64,000 nt of DNA from Meloidogyne chitwoodi (Eukaryota; Nematoda; Chromadorea; Rhabditida; Meloidogynidae): contig JACZZP010000002.1 of NCBI GenBank assembly GCA_015183035.1, positions 1,178,001 to 1,242,000 of the forward strand, read 5' to 3'. Positions 33,126 to 44,453 of this stretch are shown here, one piece after another. A program made the position numbers and the translations under genes. The notes below the pieces were generated by a model that was not told the origin of the DNA, did no database searches, and worked only from the letters and a program-made list of their open reading frames with translations. Position 1 is the first letter of the stretch; every line of letters starts with the position of its first letter.

Positions 33126-33708
33126 TTATTTATTTAATTTATTATATCCAATTGGAAATGCTTTAGTATGAAGAGCTGTAGCTATTTTTGTATTATCAGA
33201 TTTTCTATAAATATTAGCACTTGTATATCCCAAAGTACGTCCTAATTTTGTTACCCAAGCATCTATTAAAATTGTTTCACCTTTTTTAAATATTATAAAA
33301 TTTAATTTAGTTAAAATAAATTACCAATTTTAGCAGGAGCTAAATAATTAACAGTTAAATCAATTGAAACACCAGGTTTTCCTTGTGGAGTTGCAATTAA
33401 TGCTGTTGTGGTTACAATATCAATTAACGTGGCAGTCATTCCTTTTTATTTAATTTATTATTTAAATTAAAAATAAATAAATACCTCCATGTAATGTCCC
33501 AAAAGGATTTGTATATTTTTCTTCAATTTCCAATTCTACTTTTACTTTACCTTCATTAACTTCAATAACATTACACTTAAATAATATATTTTTAAAATTA
33601 ATTAATTTAAAAAAATTAAACTTTTCCAGCACAATTTTGAAAATTATTAGCCAAAGAATATCCTTTATATAAATCTTTAATAATATTTAAATATCTATTT
33701 GATGTCAT
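33126..33708 (-). CDS. Hotdog-fold acyl-CoA thioesterase (ACOT13/THEM2 type)
   Basis: Exons 33708-33622, 33575-33485, 33441-33325, 33280-33126; 149 residues, close to the usual 140 for ACOT13. Diagnostic stretch: NPFGTLHGGMTATLIDIVTT, the hotdog HGG motif followed by the central helix with the catalytic Asp (D of TLID). Next come GVSIDLTVNYLAPAKIGE and LGYTSANIY, the typical strand order of the family. These enzymes hydrolyse medium- and long-chain acyl-CoA to free acid and CoA, usually at mitochondria. No targeting peptide is evident. The gene is short and compact with introns of 43-48 nt. Confidence 0.9.
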
Positions 33709-33987
33709 TTTTATTTATCTAAAATAAAATTATAATTTATTTTATTTTTTATTTTATTTAAACTTTGTGTTTACTTTCATTGAAAATATTTTTTTTTCAT
33801 TTATTTTTTAAAATTAAATAAAAAAAAATAAACAAATGTTTTTCTCTCTAACTAAATAATAATATTAATTTTTAAAAAATAAAAAAGAAAAGCAGTTGCC
33901 CTTTTAATTAAAACTTTTTTTTTTTAATTTTTATTTTAAAAGAATATTTTTATTTTTATATTGATTATTAACAAAAAATAATAAAAA

Positions 33988-34577
33988 ATGTATGGTCATA
34001 TTTGCCGAAGTCGCTCTACAGCTATTTTAACCCCAGAAAGTTTAACTAATGAACCTCTTCCAAAACTTTGTCGTTCACAATCTTCTTTTAATATTTCTCA
34101 ACGTTATTCTGATATTAATTCTCCAATAAGGTTATTTATTTATTTTTAAATTTTAAAAAATAATTTAAAAAAGATATTGGCCTAAAAATAAGCCTTATTA
34201 TTGGCCATTAACTAGTAATTTATGTTCTATTGTATCTAATTATTTTTATTATCCATTATTTCGTTCTTATTGGCCTTCTTATCGAAGTTATTTGGTATTT
34301 ATTTATTTATTTATTTTAATTAAAAATTAATTATTTTAGTTAGAGACTAATTGGTATAATCGAAAATTTGACCGTTATCAGTTTTTGCCCTCAGACCCAT
34401 ATTACAAGTATTTTTTTAAAATTAATTTAAAATATATTCTTACAATTTTTTGAGTTATTCACCTCTACGAAGTAGTTATTATTACTGGTAATTAATTATA
34501 AAAAAATAAATTAATAATTAAATAATATTTACAGGTATCATTACCCTTATTATAAACGTTGGTATGGAAATTTTTAG
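33988..34577 (+). CDS. Small Trp/Tyr/Pro-rich protein, unknown function (copy 2)
   Basis: Exons 33988-34130, 34174-34294, 34340-34407, 34455-34487, 34535-34577; 135 residues, all phases agree. Sequence character: RSRSTAILTPESLTNEPLP, LCRSQSSFNISQRYSD, then aromatic blocks KPYYWPLTS, YPLFRSYWPSYRSYL, and a tail YYYWYHYPYYKRWYGNF. It shares an RSQS motif and the Y/W-R-S-Y-W-P block with the gene at 17075-17475, and the two are probably distant paralogues. The Ser/Arg-rich head could be phosphorylated. No known family is recognised. The 33-nt fourth exon is unusually small. Confidence 0.72.
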
Positions 34578-34823
34578 AATTATAAAATACAAAAAATATA
34601 TAGAAGAAAATAATTTTTTTTATAAAATGTAAATAATGATAGAATTATATGAATTGATTGATAAAAATTAAAAAGGTAAATAATTTAATGATTTATGTAC
34701 AAATAAATTTTTATTTAATATCATTTGTAAAAAAAAAGCACAGAAAAGAGATTAACATATGAAAGAAATTATAAAATTGTCAATCTTCTCTTTAAAATTA
34801 AATATAAATTAAAATTATTTTCT

Positions 34824-36433
34824 TTAAATATCTGAAAAAGTTGAGGATGAAAAAAACCGTGTACAAACTCCTTCTAAAGTTATCATTCCTAACCATTTTT
34901 CTACAGGCCAAAGATGTCCTTCACGGTAAAGTTTTTCATTTTTGTGCTAAATATTTTTATTTTTAAATTATTTAAACAAAAACAAACCAAAGAAATACGA
35001 ATTCCTTCGGTTGGTTGTCCTTCTTTATTAATATATAATTGAGGATTAAAAATAATTATACGTTTAGAAGAAGGTTGAGAAAAAACAAAAGCACCTCTTA
35101 AATAATTTAAAAAATATTTAATTAATTTAAAAACAAATAATTTTACTAACTCAGCTTCACGAACTTCAAAGTTAACTCCTATTTTTCCTGCTAATTCGGA
35201 TAAATTAGATTCTTCATTGAAAAGTAACATTGGATCTTGAACCATTTGAATGTGATCCTAAAAATTTATTTAATATTTTTCAAAAATTAATTATTTTTAC
35301 CGTTATTGGAATCTCTTGTAATGTACTACACGAATCTGCAGAAGAATTAAGTTGAGATAAATTTGTCGAAGAATGTAATCTTGACTTTGTATTTAATGAT
35401 GATGTATTAGTATATGAAGAAGATACTAATTGATTATTTTGTAACTATAAATTAATTAATTATTTAAAAAACTTTATTAAAAATTTGTTACATCAAAAAT
35501 ATTATTTGAATATCCATTTTGATTTAAATTATTTAAGTTAACTTCATCCTTAGGTAAATTAATATTAATTTGATTTTCTTCTTCTTCTTCATCCCAACAA
35601 CTTTGATGTTCAACTAATTTATCAATATTTGAAGAAAAATTCTGTATTTAAATATCAATAAATTAAAAAAAATTAAAAAAAACCTCATTCAATCCAATTA
35701 ATGAAGAACTACTACAACTCTCAAAAATTAAATCACTCCTTTTTCTTCCTTCAATAAATTGGGCAATATGTGAATCTGTTGTAAAAGTAAAAGAAGATGA
35801 AATAATACTTGAAGTCGAAGATTTTTGTTTATTATCCTATTTTTAAGAAAATAAAATATTTTATTTAAATTAACAAAATTACAGTTTTTGTTGTACTAGT
35901 ATATCCATTTAGTAATAAATTATTAGAAGTAGAGTCACATTTATTCATTAAATAATCACCAAAATCTTCGTTTTGTAATTCTTCCTTTTGTTTAGACCAA
36001 TGACCACTTTTGTTCTTTAAATTATTTCTGTCATTTTGTGGAAAATTAATATGAGCGTCTTTTTGTCTGAAAAATAATATGAAAATTTTAATAACCAAAC
36101 GATTCAAGGATAAAAAATTTAAATAAAATATAAATGAAAAAATTATAGGGAAACCCTTAATCTAAAAAATAATTAATCATTAAATAATTACTTTAGTTCA
36201 CGTGAGATTAAATCCAAAAATCCGCCATCACTATTAGTGGTTGAGGTACGCATATGTCGGGAATTGATAAAGTTTTTTAAATGTTTCCTTTTATCTTCTA
36301 CTTTTTGTTCTTCAAAATGAGGTGAATAAGTCCAAGATAATCCAATATCGTCGTCTTCACTGTCAGATTCTTGAATTTCTTCTTCTGAACTAATAATAGA
36401 ATGGTTACGAGTAAATATCCCGTTACCAATCAT
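34824..36433 (-). CDS. Ser/Asn/acidic-rich protein with conserved C-terminal region, unknown
   Basis: Exons 36433-36192, 36066-35883, 35836-35684, 35641-35492, 35444-35301, 35257-35151, 35096-34988, 34946-34824; 403 residues in phase. The first two thirds are acidic and Ser/Asn-rich (SSEEEIQESDSEDDDIG; WDEEEEENQININ) and probably disordered. The last 130 residues are more structured: FNEESNLSELAGKIGVNFEV, FVFSQPSSKRIIIFNPQLY, KEGQPTEGIRISL, GHLWPVEKWLGMITLEGV. I do not recognise a family; a globular C-terminal domain used for binding is an inference. The plus-strand neighbour at 33988 is convergent, with 246 nt between stop codons. Confidence 0.68.
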
Positions 36434-37224
36434 AACCTTAAAAACTTTATTTATTTATTCATCCTAAATTTTAATAAAATTAAATTTTAAAGATAAAAAG
36501 AAATAAAAGATTTTATTAAAATCTTATTTGAGACATTATTAAACATAGGTATTTGTCTATAATTCAAAATTTTATTTCAAATGTTCAACTTTCAAATTCC
36601 AAATACAGAGAAGTTAAAAATTGAATTGAAATATGAAAATAAATTTAAAAAATAATTTAAAGTAACTGGGTGTTCTCGAGATACGTAAATATTACCAGAG
36701 TAATAAAAAAATTTCATGTGATTATATCCGTGAAACAATTATTTAAATAAAAGTATTTCTACCGGGTTCGCCTTAGTTAGGTACTTTTATTTTGAAGTTA
36801 TATTGCCAAATAAAAGTGGATCAATAAAACACTTATAAAATCAATAAAAAAATGAAAAAAATATTCTAAAAATGGCGAAGGAACAATTTAAATTTAAAAC
36901 TTGACAAAATGAAAAAAGGAAGGGGAAAATATATAAAGTGAGAGAATATTCCAGAGAAACTAATTCTTGTTTATATGTAAATAAAGCAGAATATTAACAA
37001 CTCTGATCATCCAGCATAAACAACAGCCATCTAGAAATATAGTAAAAATTAAAAGAAAATCACTGCATATTTTATAAGAATTTTAAGAATTTAGATCACT
37101 GATCAAACAAATTTTTGTAAATAAAAAATCGAAAAACATTTGATTGTTAAGCTAATAAAAAATAGAATATATACTAATAAAAATTTTGTAAGTGAAGAAT
37201 TTTGTTTAAATAAAAGTATTTACA
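36434..37224. other. Intergenic between two minus-strand genes
   Basis: About 790 nt with no coding frame. Slightly less A/T-rich around 36660-36790. Presumably the promoter of the gene ending at 34824. Confidence 0.4.
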
Positions 37225-38622
37225 TTAATTGTAAGAAGCAAATATAACTTCAGGCAAATCTTTGTAACGCTCAGAAATAAGCCCTTGTGGATTTTGTATT
37301 GGCTTATCCACAGGATATTTGCAAAGCAAAAAGTTGTTAGTGTGCCCAGCTACTAATTTAATAGTGTTCTCATTAGTCTTCCATTCAAATTTATTAAGTT
37401 GAAGTTCTGGACAGCTAATCATAATAACATAATTAGCATCAAATTTGTTCTAAATTAAAATATAAAATTTATTTGTAAAAATTCAAATTAAAGTTTAAGG
37501 AAAAAGTTTCGAAAAAATTTTAAATTAAAAAGAAATATATTACGATTCTCAATGTGTGAACAAACAAACGAGCAATATCATGATCACGAACTTCAAGCCA
37601 CAACTTTTTTGGTCCTTTTTTAGCTTTTCCATGTAACCAACAAATCAATTTCTTTAAATAATTTTAAATAAAAACATTTCTAAAATAAATTTAAACCTTC
37701 ATTCCTGTCGATCCGAAGTCTAAATTTGAGTTAACATGCAGCATAACATGAAGTTCAGGAATGCGAACGAGAGCTATTAAGAATAAATTAAATTTTAATT
37801 TTTAAATACCAGCAAGTTCAAGAAGATTCAATTGTTTAAGACCAATTTGTAATAATTCACAACCGGAGAGAAGAGCTGCAGTAAGAGAATTCATTTTGTT
37901 AGTAGCTATGTAAGTATTAAAAATAATTAGTTTTAATAAACTTTAAATTACTTTCAATATCATTAAGGGGAACTGTCCCAGAATTGTATATATTGGCTTT
38001 TTTAAAGAATAAGCCCATTGTTCCAACAAACAAAGCCATTTCATTTCGTATTGGTTCAGAACGTTCAACTTTGCCAGTAATAATTATACGTGTGACTGCA
38101 GTAACAGTTCCGTCAGAAATATTCTTTAAAAAAAGTAATGTATTAATTCATTAAATTGTTGTAAACCTTATAATTAAACTTTCCATTTTTTCCTTCCACA
38201 GTGGCTTCAATATCAATTTCCAAAGGTCGACTTTAAAAAATAAATAAAAATGCCTTGTCCAAAAAACAAACATTGGTTGCTCCTCTTGTTTTGGCTGATA
38301 ATTTTGTTTTGGTTGTCTTGGCTGATAATCACGGCCACCACCATCACCATAATCACCTCCACTACGCTTACGATCGTTATACCCTAATAAAATAAATATT
38401 GCAAAAAATTTATTTGGATTAATTATAACCTTTATAATTTCCATTATAGTGACCACCACCTCCACCTCCTCCATAGCCATTTACTCCACGATTTCCACCA
38501 TTATAGTTGTTACGTCCTCCTCCGCCGCGATTATCGTTGTACTGTGATGAATGACCACGCCGATCATAACCTCCGCCACCTCCACTGTTTCTCTGACAAT
38601 TGTCACGATAACGGTTGTCCAT
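37225..38622 (-). CDS. Gly/Arg-rich (RGG-like) protein with C-terminal domain of unknown family
   Basis: Exons 38622-38430, 38383-38272, 38230-38167, 38123-37952, 37905-37810, 37773-37697, 37651-37544, 37449-37225; 348 residues. The first hundred residues are an RNA-binding style low-complexity head: Gly runs with Arg, Tyr and Asn ([37 protein letters not shown]). A well-formed region of about 245 residues follows, with blocks [78 protein letters not shown] and [15 protein letters not shown] recognise no known domain; the regular strand/helix spacing suggests a real fold. An RGG head usually means RNA binding or granule association, which is inference. The donor of exon 2 (AAT|GTTTGT) is the least certain junction. 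Confidence 0.72.
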
Positions 38623-38702
38623 TTAAAAAGTGTATTTTTAGCTCAAATAAAAAGAAATATTTAAAAAAACACTTTCAATATATGTAAGTACATACTAATT
38701 AC

Positions 38703-39625
38703 TAGTGTTGGGAATTTTGAAAAAACCGGGTCCGGGTTCCGGGTATTTGAAATATTGAATGACCGGCCGGGACCCGAACCGGGAAAACCCGGAATTCCGG
38801 GTCACGTTTTCAACCCGGTGGAAAAATGACCGGGTCCCGGCCGGGTTCCGGGTAATTTTAAATTTGTTAAAAATACGTGTAAAAATTCAAAATTGTTTGA
38901 AACTATTGCTAATATGTAGTGTTATTCAATTAAATAAATTTATTATTCATATAAAAATAAAATTTAATAAATGTAATTGACGGGATTGCTTTGTTCAAAA
39001 ATTAACCATTTCAGCAGTCTCAAATTTGATCTTTTAAAATTATAAGTATCGCGTGCGGAACAATTGCTCAATAGCAACGCTAGTGGCTTGTGCTGTCAGA
39101 AATTTCCGAGCAATTGAAGCCAGTTTAGGATTTTTTTCATTTTCTCGCCACCAATCTAATGGATTTTTTTTTTTCCAAATTTGGCTGTTTCGAATAAAGT
39201 TTTTTTCTGTTCTAATGCCTTTTTTGCTAGTGGTTCTGTTTTAGTAGATAATAAAACTAATTTTAGGAAAGGCATGATGTTTAGGATTTTGTTAAAGAAT
39301 ATTGGTTGATTTTATTTTTGATTTTTAAACACATGTATATTTATCCTAGACTCTAATTTATTTTTTATGTAGAAACGCATCGCCAAACTAAAAATTGCGC
39401 CAAATTAAAACAATTTTCTTTAAATATTTTTACCCGGTTTCCCGGTGCAAAAATGTCCGGGACCGGGAACGGGAAACGGGAATTGAAAGTTGACCGGCCG
39501 GGACCCGAACCGGGTAAACCCGGAATTCCGGGTCCCGATTTCAACCCGGTGACTCCAAAAAAACCGGGTAAAGGGACCCGGAAACCGGGAAACGGGACCG
39601 GGTCCCGGACCCGTTCCCATCTCTA
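38703..39625. mobile_element. hAT transposon remnant with perfect 8-bp target duplication
   Basis: Termini TAGTGTTGGGAA at the left and, inverted, TAGAGATGGGAA at the right fit hAT ends. The exact 8-bp direct repeat CTAATTAC flanks the element (38695-38702 and 39626-39633). Inside both ends are subterminal arrays of CCGGGT-type motifs (38728-38860 and 39431-39610), partly inverted, which are typical transposase-binding arrays. The middle contains a decayed minus-strand frame of the hAT C-terminal dimerisation domain (see separate entry). At 923 bp it is an internally deleted, non-autonomous copy. Confidence 0.9.
39040..39262 (-). pseudogene. C-terminal fragment of a hAT transposase
   Basis: On the minus strand the frame is open from about 39262 to a TAA at 39042-39040. 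It reads NPLDWWRENEKNPKLASIAR followed by KFLTAQATSVAIEQLFRTRY. This matches the hAT family dimerisation motif (P-L-x-W-W-x-x-N ... P-x-L-x-x-x-A-R-x-x-L-x-x-x-A-T-S-x-x-x-E-x-x-F). There is no start codon and no catalytic part; only the C-terminal domain remains inside the deleted element. Confidence 0.85.
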
Positions 39626-39687
39626 CTAATTACAATCCAAAAAACGCCAAAAATGACAAAACCACGGCGTTTTTTTTTTGAAAATTA

Positions 39688-39799
39688 GGGTCAGCCCGAA
39701 AAGGCGCCGGCAATATAGGCGCGCAATAGTATATCTAATGAAGAGAATTAGAGATAAAAAGGAAGCGAGATACTACATGCGCCTTTTCGGGCGTGTCCC
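39688..39799. mobile_element. 112-bp MITE with 8-bp target duplication
   Basis: Starts GGGTCAGCCCGAAAAGGCGC and ends GCGCCTTTTCGGGCGTGTCCC, near-perfect inverted termini. It is flanked by GAAAATTA on both sides (39680-39687 and 39800-39807). It has no coding capacity. The 8-bp duplication and G-rich tips match the elements at 1887 and 9438 in style, though the terminal sequences differ. Confidence 0.88.
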
Positions 39800-40096
39800 G
39801 AAAATTAGGTACTGAGAAATAGAGTAGTTAAAATAAAGACAACAGGCAGTCAGCCGTTATTTTTTAATTATTTTGAAGGCGAAAGGCACTCAACAAGAGA
39901 CGATTGGGTGCTGGGTGGTTTTGTGTGTCCCGTTTTAATAATTAATTTTGCACACTCCGTTCGTATTTTCATTTTCGCAGGATATAGTTTAAAAAATTTA
40001 TAACCTACATGACATGTCCTGAAAATCCTTTAATCCTCTTAATTATTTCGAGATTTATTATTTGAATAATTTATATTTAGGACATTTAAAATTTAG

Positions 40097-41291
40097 ATGG
40101 ATACAAAAGAAGATATTAATAGCAATACTAATGTTCAATCTAGGAATCTCTTTGATTTAAGTGATGTTCCCAATACAGAAACGGTAAATTTTATTTTATA
40201 ATTTTTTTTCTATTTTAAGTCAATTGATTTAAATCAAATGCGTGTTGATTCAATTCCTAATTTGTCACGTTTTACATATTTGCAGGTTTTTTTTGTTTTA
40301 ATTTATTAAAATTTTTCTTTAAGTTTTTGGGACTTCGTCAAAATTTGCTCACTTCGTTAAATACAAATATTTCTGTATTAGTTAACCTAACTGAACTTGA
40401 ATTATATGACAATCAACTTACAGAAATACAAGGCATTGAGCATTTAGTTAATTTGGAAATATTAGATCTCAGTTATAATAGGATTGGAAAAATTCAAGGT
40501 TTAAAATTTAAAATGTTTTTTTCTTTGAAAATTTAGGTCTTTCAACACTTTCTAAACTTCGTCGGCTTTTTTTTGTAAATAATAAAATTGAACAAATTGA
40601 AGGTCTTGAAGGATTAATTTTACTTGAATTATTAGAACTTGGTGATAATCGTATTAAAGAAATTGCTAATTTAGACCATTTAATTAATTTGGAAGAACTA
40701 TTTTTGGGAAAAAACAAAATTAAAAAGATTGAAGGAATTAGCTCTCTTGTAAAACTTCGAGTTCTTAGTTTACCTGTATGTGTTTTTTGTTTAATTTATT
40801 TTCATCTTTTATTAGGCAAATCGAATAACAAAATTGGAAGGTCTTGAAACATTGGTAGAACTTGAACAATTACATATAAATGATCAAGGTATTGAATCAT
40901 TGAATGGAATGGAAAATCAGGTTTGGGATTTTTTTAATAATTTTTTATGAAAACATTTAAAAGGTTAAATTGCAAGTACTTGATGCTGCAGGAAATTCTA
41001 TTTCTTGTTTGGATAATTTGGAACATTTACAAGCACTCGAGGATCTTTGGGTAGATAATTTTTATTCGGCTGTTCTTGTTTAAATATTTTTTTAAGTTAA
41101 ATAACAATAAAATTTCATCATGGTTAGAAGTTGATAAATTATCTGATTTAAAATCACTTCAAACTATTTATTTGGAGCATAATCCAATATATAATGAAGG
41201 TTGTGCAAATTATAGAAGGAAGGCAATATTAGCACTTCCACAAATACAGCAATTGGATGCAACTATTTGCAGAACGTTTGAAAGAGAATAA
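40097..41291 (+). CDS. sds-22: Protein phosphatase 1 regulatory subunit SDS22 (PPP1R7), leucine-rich repeats
   Basis: Exons 40097-40183, 40220-40285, 40324-40498, 40537-40775, 40816-40920, 40964-41050, 41097-41291; 317 residues, close to other SDS22 proteins. At least ten 22-residue leucine-rich repeats of the SDS22 subtype are visible, e.g. LTELELYDNQLTEIQGIEHL, LEILDLSYNRIGKIQGL, LELLELGDNRIKEIANLDHL and LQTIYLEHNPIYNEGCANY. A C-terminal LRR cap (NYRRKAILALPQIQQLDA) follows. SDS22 binds the PP1 catalytic subunit and guides its folding and mitotic and epithelial functions. The next gene starts only 170 nt downstream on the same strand. Confidence 0.95.
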
Positions 41292-41461
41292 ATTATTAAT
41301 GTCCCCATGAAATGTGTGTTTTTTATTTTTAATGTAATAAATATATTTTTTTAATTTTGACTTATATAAAAATTAAATTTATTTTTTTTAATATCTAAGA
41401 AATCTATCGGTATTTTTATATTTTCTAGAATATACATATAATTATAATTTTTAAATAAAAA

Positions 41462-41835
41462 ATGCAATCAACATCGAATGATTTTAAAGAAAATGCTAAT
41501 CCAGAGAAAGTAAATGAACATCCATATGCACCTCGGCAACCGGTAATATTACTGAAAAAATTTTTTTTAATTATTATATTTTAAGTGGAGTGATTATTTC
41601 ATTTGGTTACAAGAAAATATGCAGAGATTTATTGATGAATATGGGAGTATGTTAGTTTACCCATAATATTTCCTAAATAATATATTCGATATTTAGGAAT
41701 TATCTTCGATATGCTATAATTGAATGGAAAAATATGCCAGACCAAGAGAAATTAATTTGGACAAATAAATCAGAAAAGGACAAAAGACGATATCAAAGGG
41801 AAATGGTTGAATATAATCGAGACAACCAGAAATAA
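41462..41835 (+). CDS. Single HMG-box protein
   Basis: Exons 41462-41542, 41586-41650, 41697-41835; 94 residues. The segment PYAPRQPWSDYFIWLQENMQ to KDKRRYQREMVEYNRDN follows the HMG-box pattern: Pro-rich start, aromatic F-x-x-W in helix 1, W in helix 2 (IIEWKNMPDQEK), and basic Y-rich helix 3 ending M-x-E-Y. The protein is little more than the box, as in other small nematode HMG proteins. It probably binds DNA without much sequence specificity. The middle donor had to be AGTAT|GTTAGT to keep the frame. Confidence 0.8.
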
Positions 41836-41984
41836 ATCAAGAAGATCAATTTGAATAATTGAACGAATATATTTTAATTTTAAAGTTTGTCTTTCTTATA
41901 TTTATTTGATGTGTTTTTTTTTGTCAAAAGATAAGAACTTTGTATTAAATTGCAAAGGTGATGAGAGAAAAGTAAGGGATATGA

Positions 41985-42165
41985 TCTAGGTCAGGGTAGA
42001 CCGAAACTTCTGGACTCAAACTTAAATAAGAATTAAATACCATGTTAAAAAAATTTTAAATAAATTGTTGTACCAGTTGACCATTTGGAAAGGTAGATAA
42101 ACTAATTTGAACTTATGTGTGAGCCCCGAAGTTTCGGTCCGGGCTTTCTACATCCTAAAAGTCAG
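41985..42165. repeat. Dispersed inverted-terminal repeat, copy 1
   Basis: Shares long blocks with 50090-50275: CTGGACTCAAAC, AACTTAAATA, TTTAAATAAATTGTTGTACC against TAAATAAATTATTGTACC, and CAGTTG-CC. The ends are inverted: ACCGAAACTTC near 41997 and GAAGTTTCGGT near 42129. No frame. No convincing target duplication was found. Confidence 0.65.
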
Positions 42166-42702
42166 ATTAATGTTTACAATTAATAAGTTTGCCCACATTA
42201 TTAATTCTATTTATATTTGCTGCGTTAAGACTAAAACTTCCCGCTTAATATAATAAATCTTCTTGATAAGTTTTAAAATTTCTTAAAATAAAAATCTCTT
42301 TATAAATTATCTTATCTTCTATTTAATTTTTTATTTAGTTTTTATCTTTATTATTTTCTTATTATATGTTTAGGAATAAAAATTATTTTTGAATATTTAT
42401 TTAAAAAAATATATCTTTTATATTAATTATGCTTGTATGTGTAAATATAAAAAATATTTAAAGAACAAAAAATAGCAGTCAGACCCAAATCCGGGTCTCT
42501 GTGTAAATAGAATAATAACAAATGCATCAATCGAAATTGTATAGAAAAACCGGGAATAAAATTAAAAAAGGACATTCTATGTATCTATTAATAACAAAAT
42601 TATAATAAATTGTTAAACCGCCCAGTTGATAAACAATTTGTCCTCTCTTTCCTTAAAAATTGTTTGTAAAAAAAGTTTAGAAAACAAATTAATTTTATTT
42701 TC

Positions 42703-44453
42703 TCAACGTTCTTTTTTCGTGGCAATATCTGAGATATTTAATTTACTAAAACGCCATTCATCAATATTTAATTGATTTGTTTGTAATGACCATCCTTGGG
42801 CATTCATTGATTCTCGAAATTTATTTATTTTTTCTTCTGTCGGCCAACTATAAATATTTATAATATTTTTATTTATTTTTAAACCTTTTTGTTAAACCAA
42901 AATGTTCAATAGAAAAAAGAGAATTAAATATATCTTCTTGTGTAGCTCCTCCAACAATAACCATCCAAGCAATTCGTTCAGTTTTATCAATTATACAAAG
43001 AATTTTTTCATTTAAATTTGCCCATTTCCATGAAATATCTTTTCCCTCATTTTTATTTTCTCCATTTTCTTTAGTAACAAATTCCAAAAAACTAACAGTT
43101 TTTGGTAAAGAATGTAATGGACAACCAAGATTTAAATGACGATAACTTTTCATTAATGGAACTAAAATTGGTTCTTCTGCATTGCAATATTGAATAGAAG
43201 GTGCATTACCACATTTTAAAAAATGCCTAAATTTTTTAAATTTTAATTTTCTTTTAAAAAAAATTATATAATAAAATTATTTTCCTAACCTAACAGCAAT
43301 ATAAAATCGTGCTTGATTTAGTGTATCAAATTCTAAAGATTTTGCTGCTTTATAATTTGAATATAAATGAACATAAGTAAAAGAAAAATAAAAAAGCCAA
43401 ATAAGTAAAGGATTTCCCTCAACAGTTGGTAATAAAATTAAAGAACAAAGCAAAGAAAAAACATTTACTAAAGTTTCTTGACTTCCATCTTTTGCTGCTA
43501 CATCTGCTAAATTATCTCTACGAGCCTTAAAAAATAATTACTAATAAATAAATAAATTAATTAATTAATTACTTGATGTCGTATAACAGCCATTCTAGTT
43601 GTTCTTCCAGAAACATCAACAATTGCTCTAACAAAAGCTGCAAAACATGCTAATGGAGCAAAAAATATTCTTGGTAAATAAGAAGCAAATAATTCAACCA
43701 TAAAAGAAAAATCATTTAAAAAATCAGCAATTAATCTCCATTGTTTATTATCTTTAAAAATAATTTTTATAAATTAATTAAAATTTATTTATTTAAACCA
43801 GAATCTAATCGAGAACCACGTGCCCAAGCAAAAACAATTCTTGCAATCATTCCAACTCCATCTTTTAATAACCAAGTTAAAGCAGCAGCCAAAACTGTTG
43901 CTTGTTCATTTCCAACTCCAACACCTTTAAGAACTGCCAAAGTAGCTAATGCACCATTTTGAGAACTTGCAAAAGCCTAAAAGAAAAATATAAATTATTT
44001 TTATTTTTTACAAAGATTTTGAAAATTAAATATTTTAAATAATTTTATTTATTTGTGTCTTATTAAATTCTCAGCATTTATTGTACTTATATTATTTAAT
44101 AATATTTTACCTGTAATGTATCCCATTTTTGATATTCCAAATAATCCGAACTAACCTAAAAAATAATTTTTTTTTAAAATTAATTTTTAATTTAAAAATC
44201 TAACAGTTTGTGGATATCCTTGAGGCATAAAAACTTCGGCAAAAAGAGCTCTAACATTATGAATATGTTGACGAAGAGGCCTTTTTGTAACTTTAGAATC
44301 AGACTATTTATTTAAAATAAAAATAATATTATTTTAAAAAATAACTTTTCTATCTTTTATCATATATTCATTTACTGGTTCACCACTATAAGCTTCTTCA
44401 ATTAGTAAAGGTCCATTATCAACAGTAGGACCATTCTTTTTCGAAGCAAACAT
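42703..44453 (-). CDS. RUS1 family protein (DUF647, C16orf58 homologue)
   Basis: Exons 44453-44346, 44303-44205, 44155-44111, 43976-43799, 43751-43573, 43525-43290, 43226-42885, 42847-42703; 443 residues, near the usual size. Family landmarks: VRALFAEVFMPQGYPQTVSS then DYLEYQKWDTLQAFASS (the conserved F-x-P-x-G-x-P-x-S-V-x-x-D-Y-x-x-Y-Q-x-W-D motif). These are followed by LTWLLKDGVGMIARIVFAW, WRLIADFLNDFSFMVELF and ARRDNLADVAAKDGSQETLV. Several hydrophobic segments lie in the middle. Plant homologues (RUS1/RUS2) act in UV-B sensing and auxin transport; the animal function is poorly defined, probably membrane-associated. The C-terminal third is typical of the animal branch. Confidence 0.92.

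Noticed and set aside
38759..38980. Plus-strand frame starting in the CCGGGT array
   Set aside because: Lies in the subterminal repeats of the hAT element; the composition comes from the repeat.
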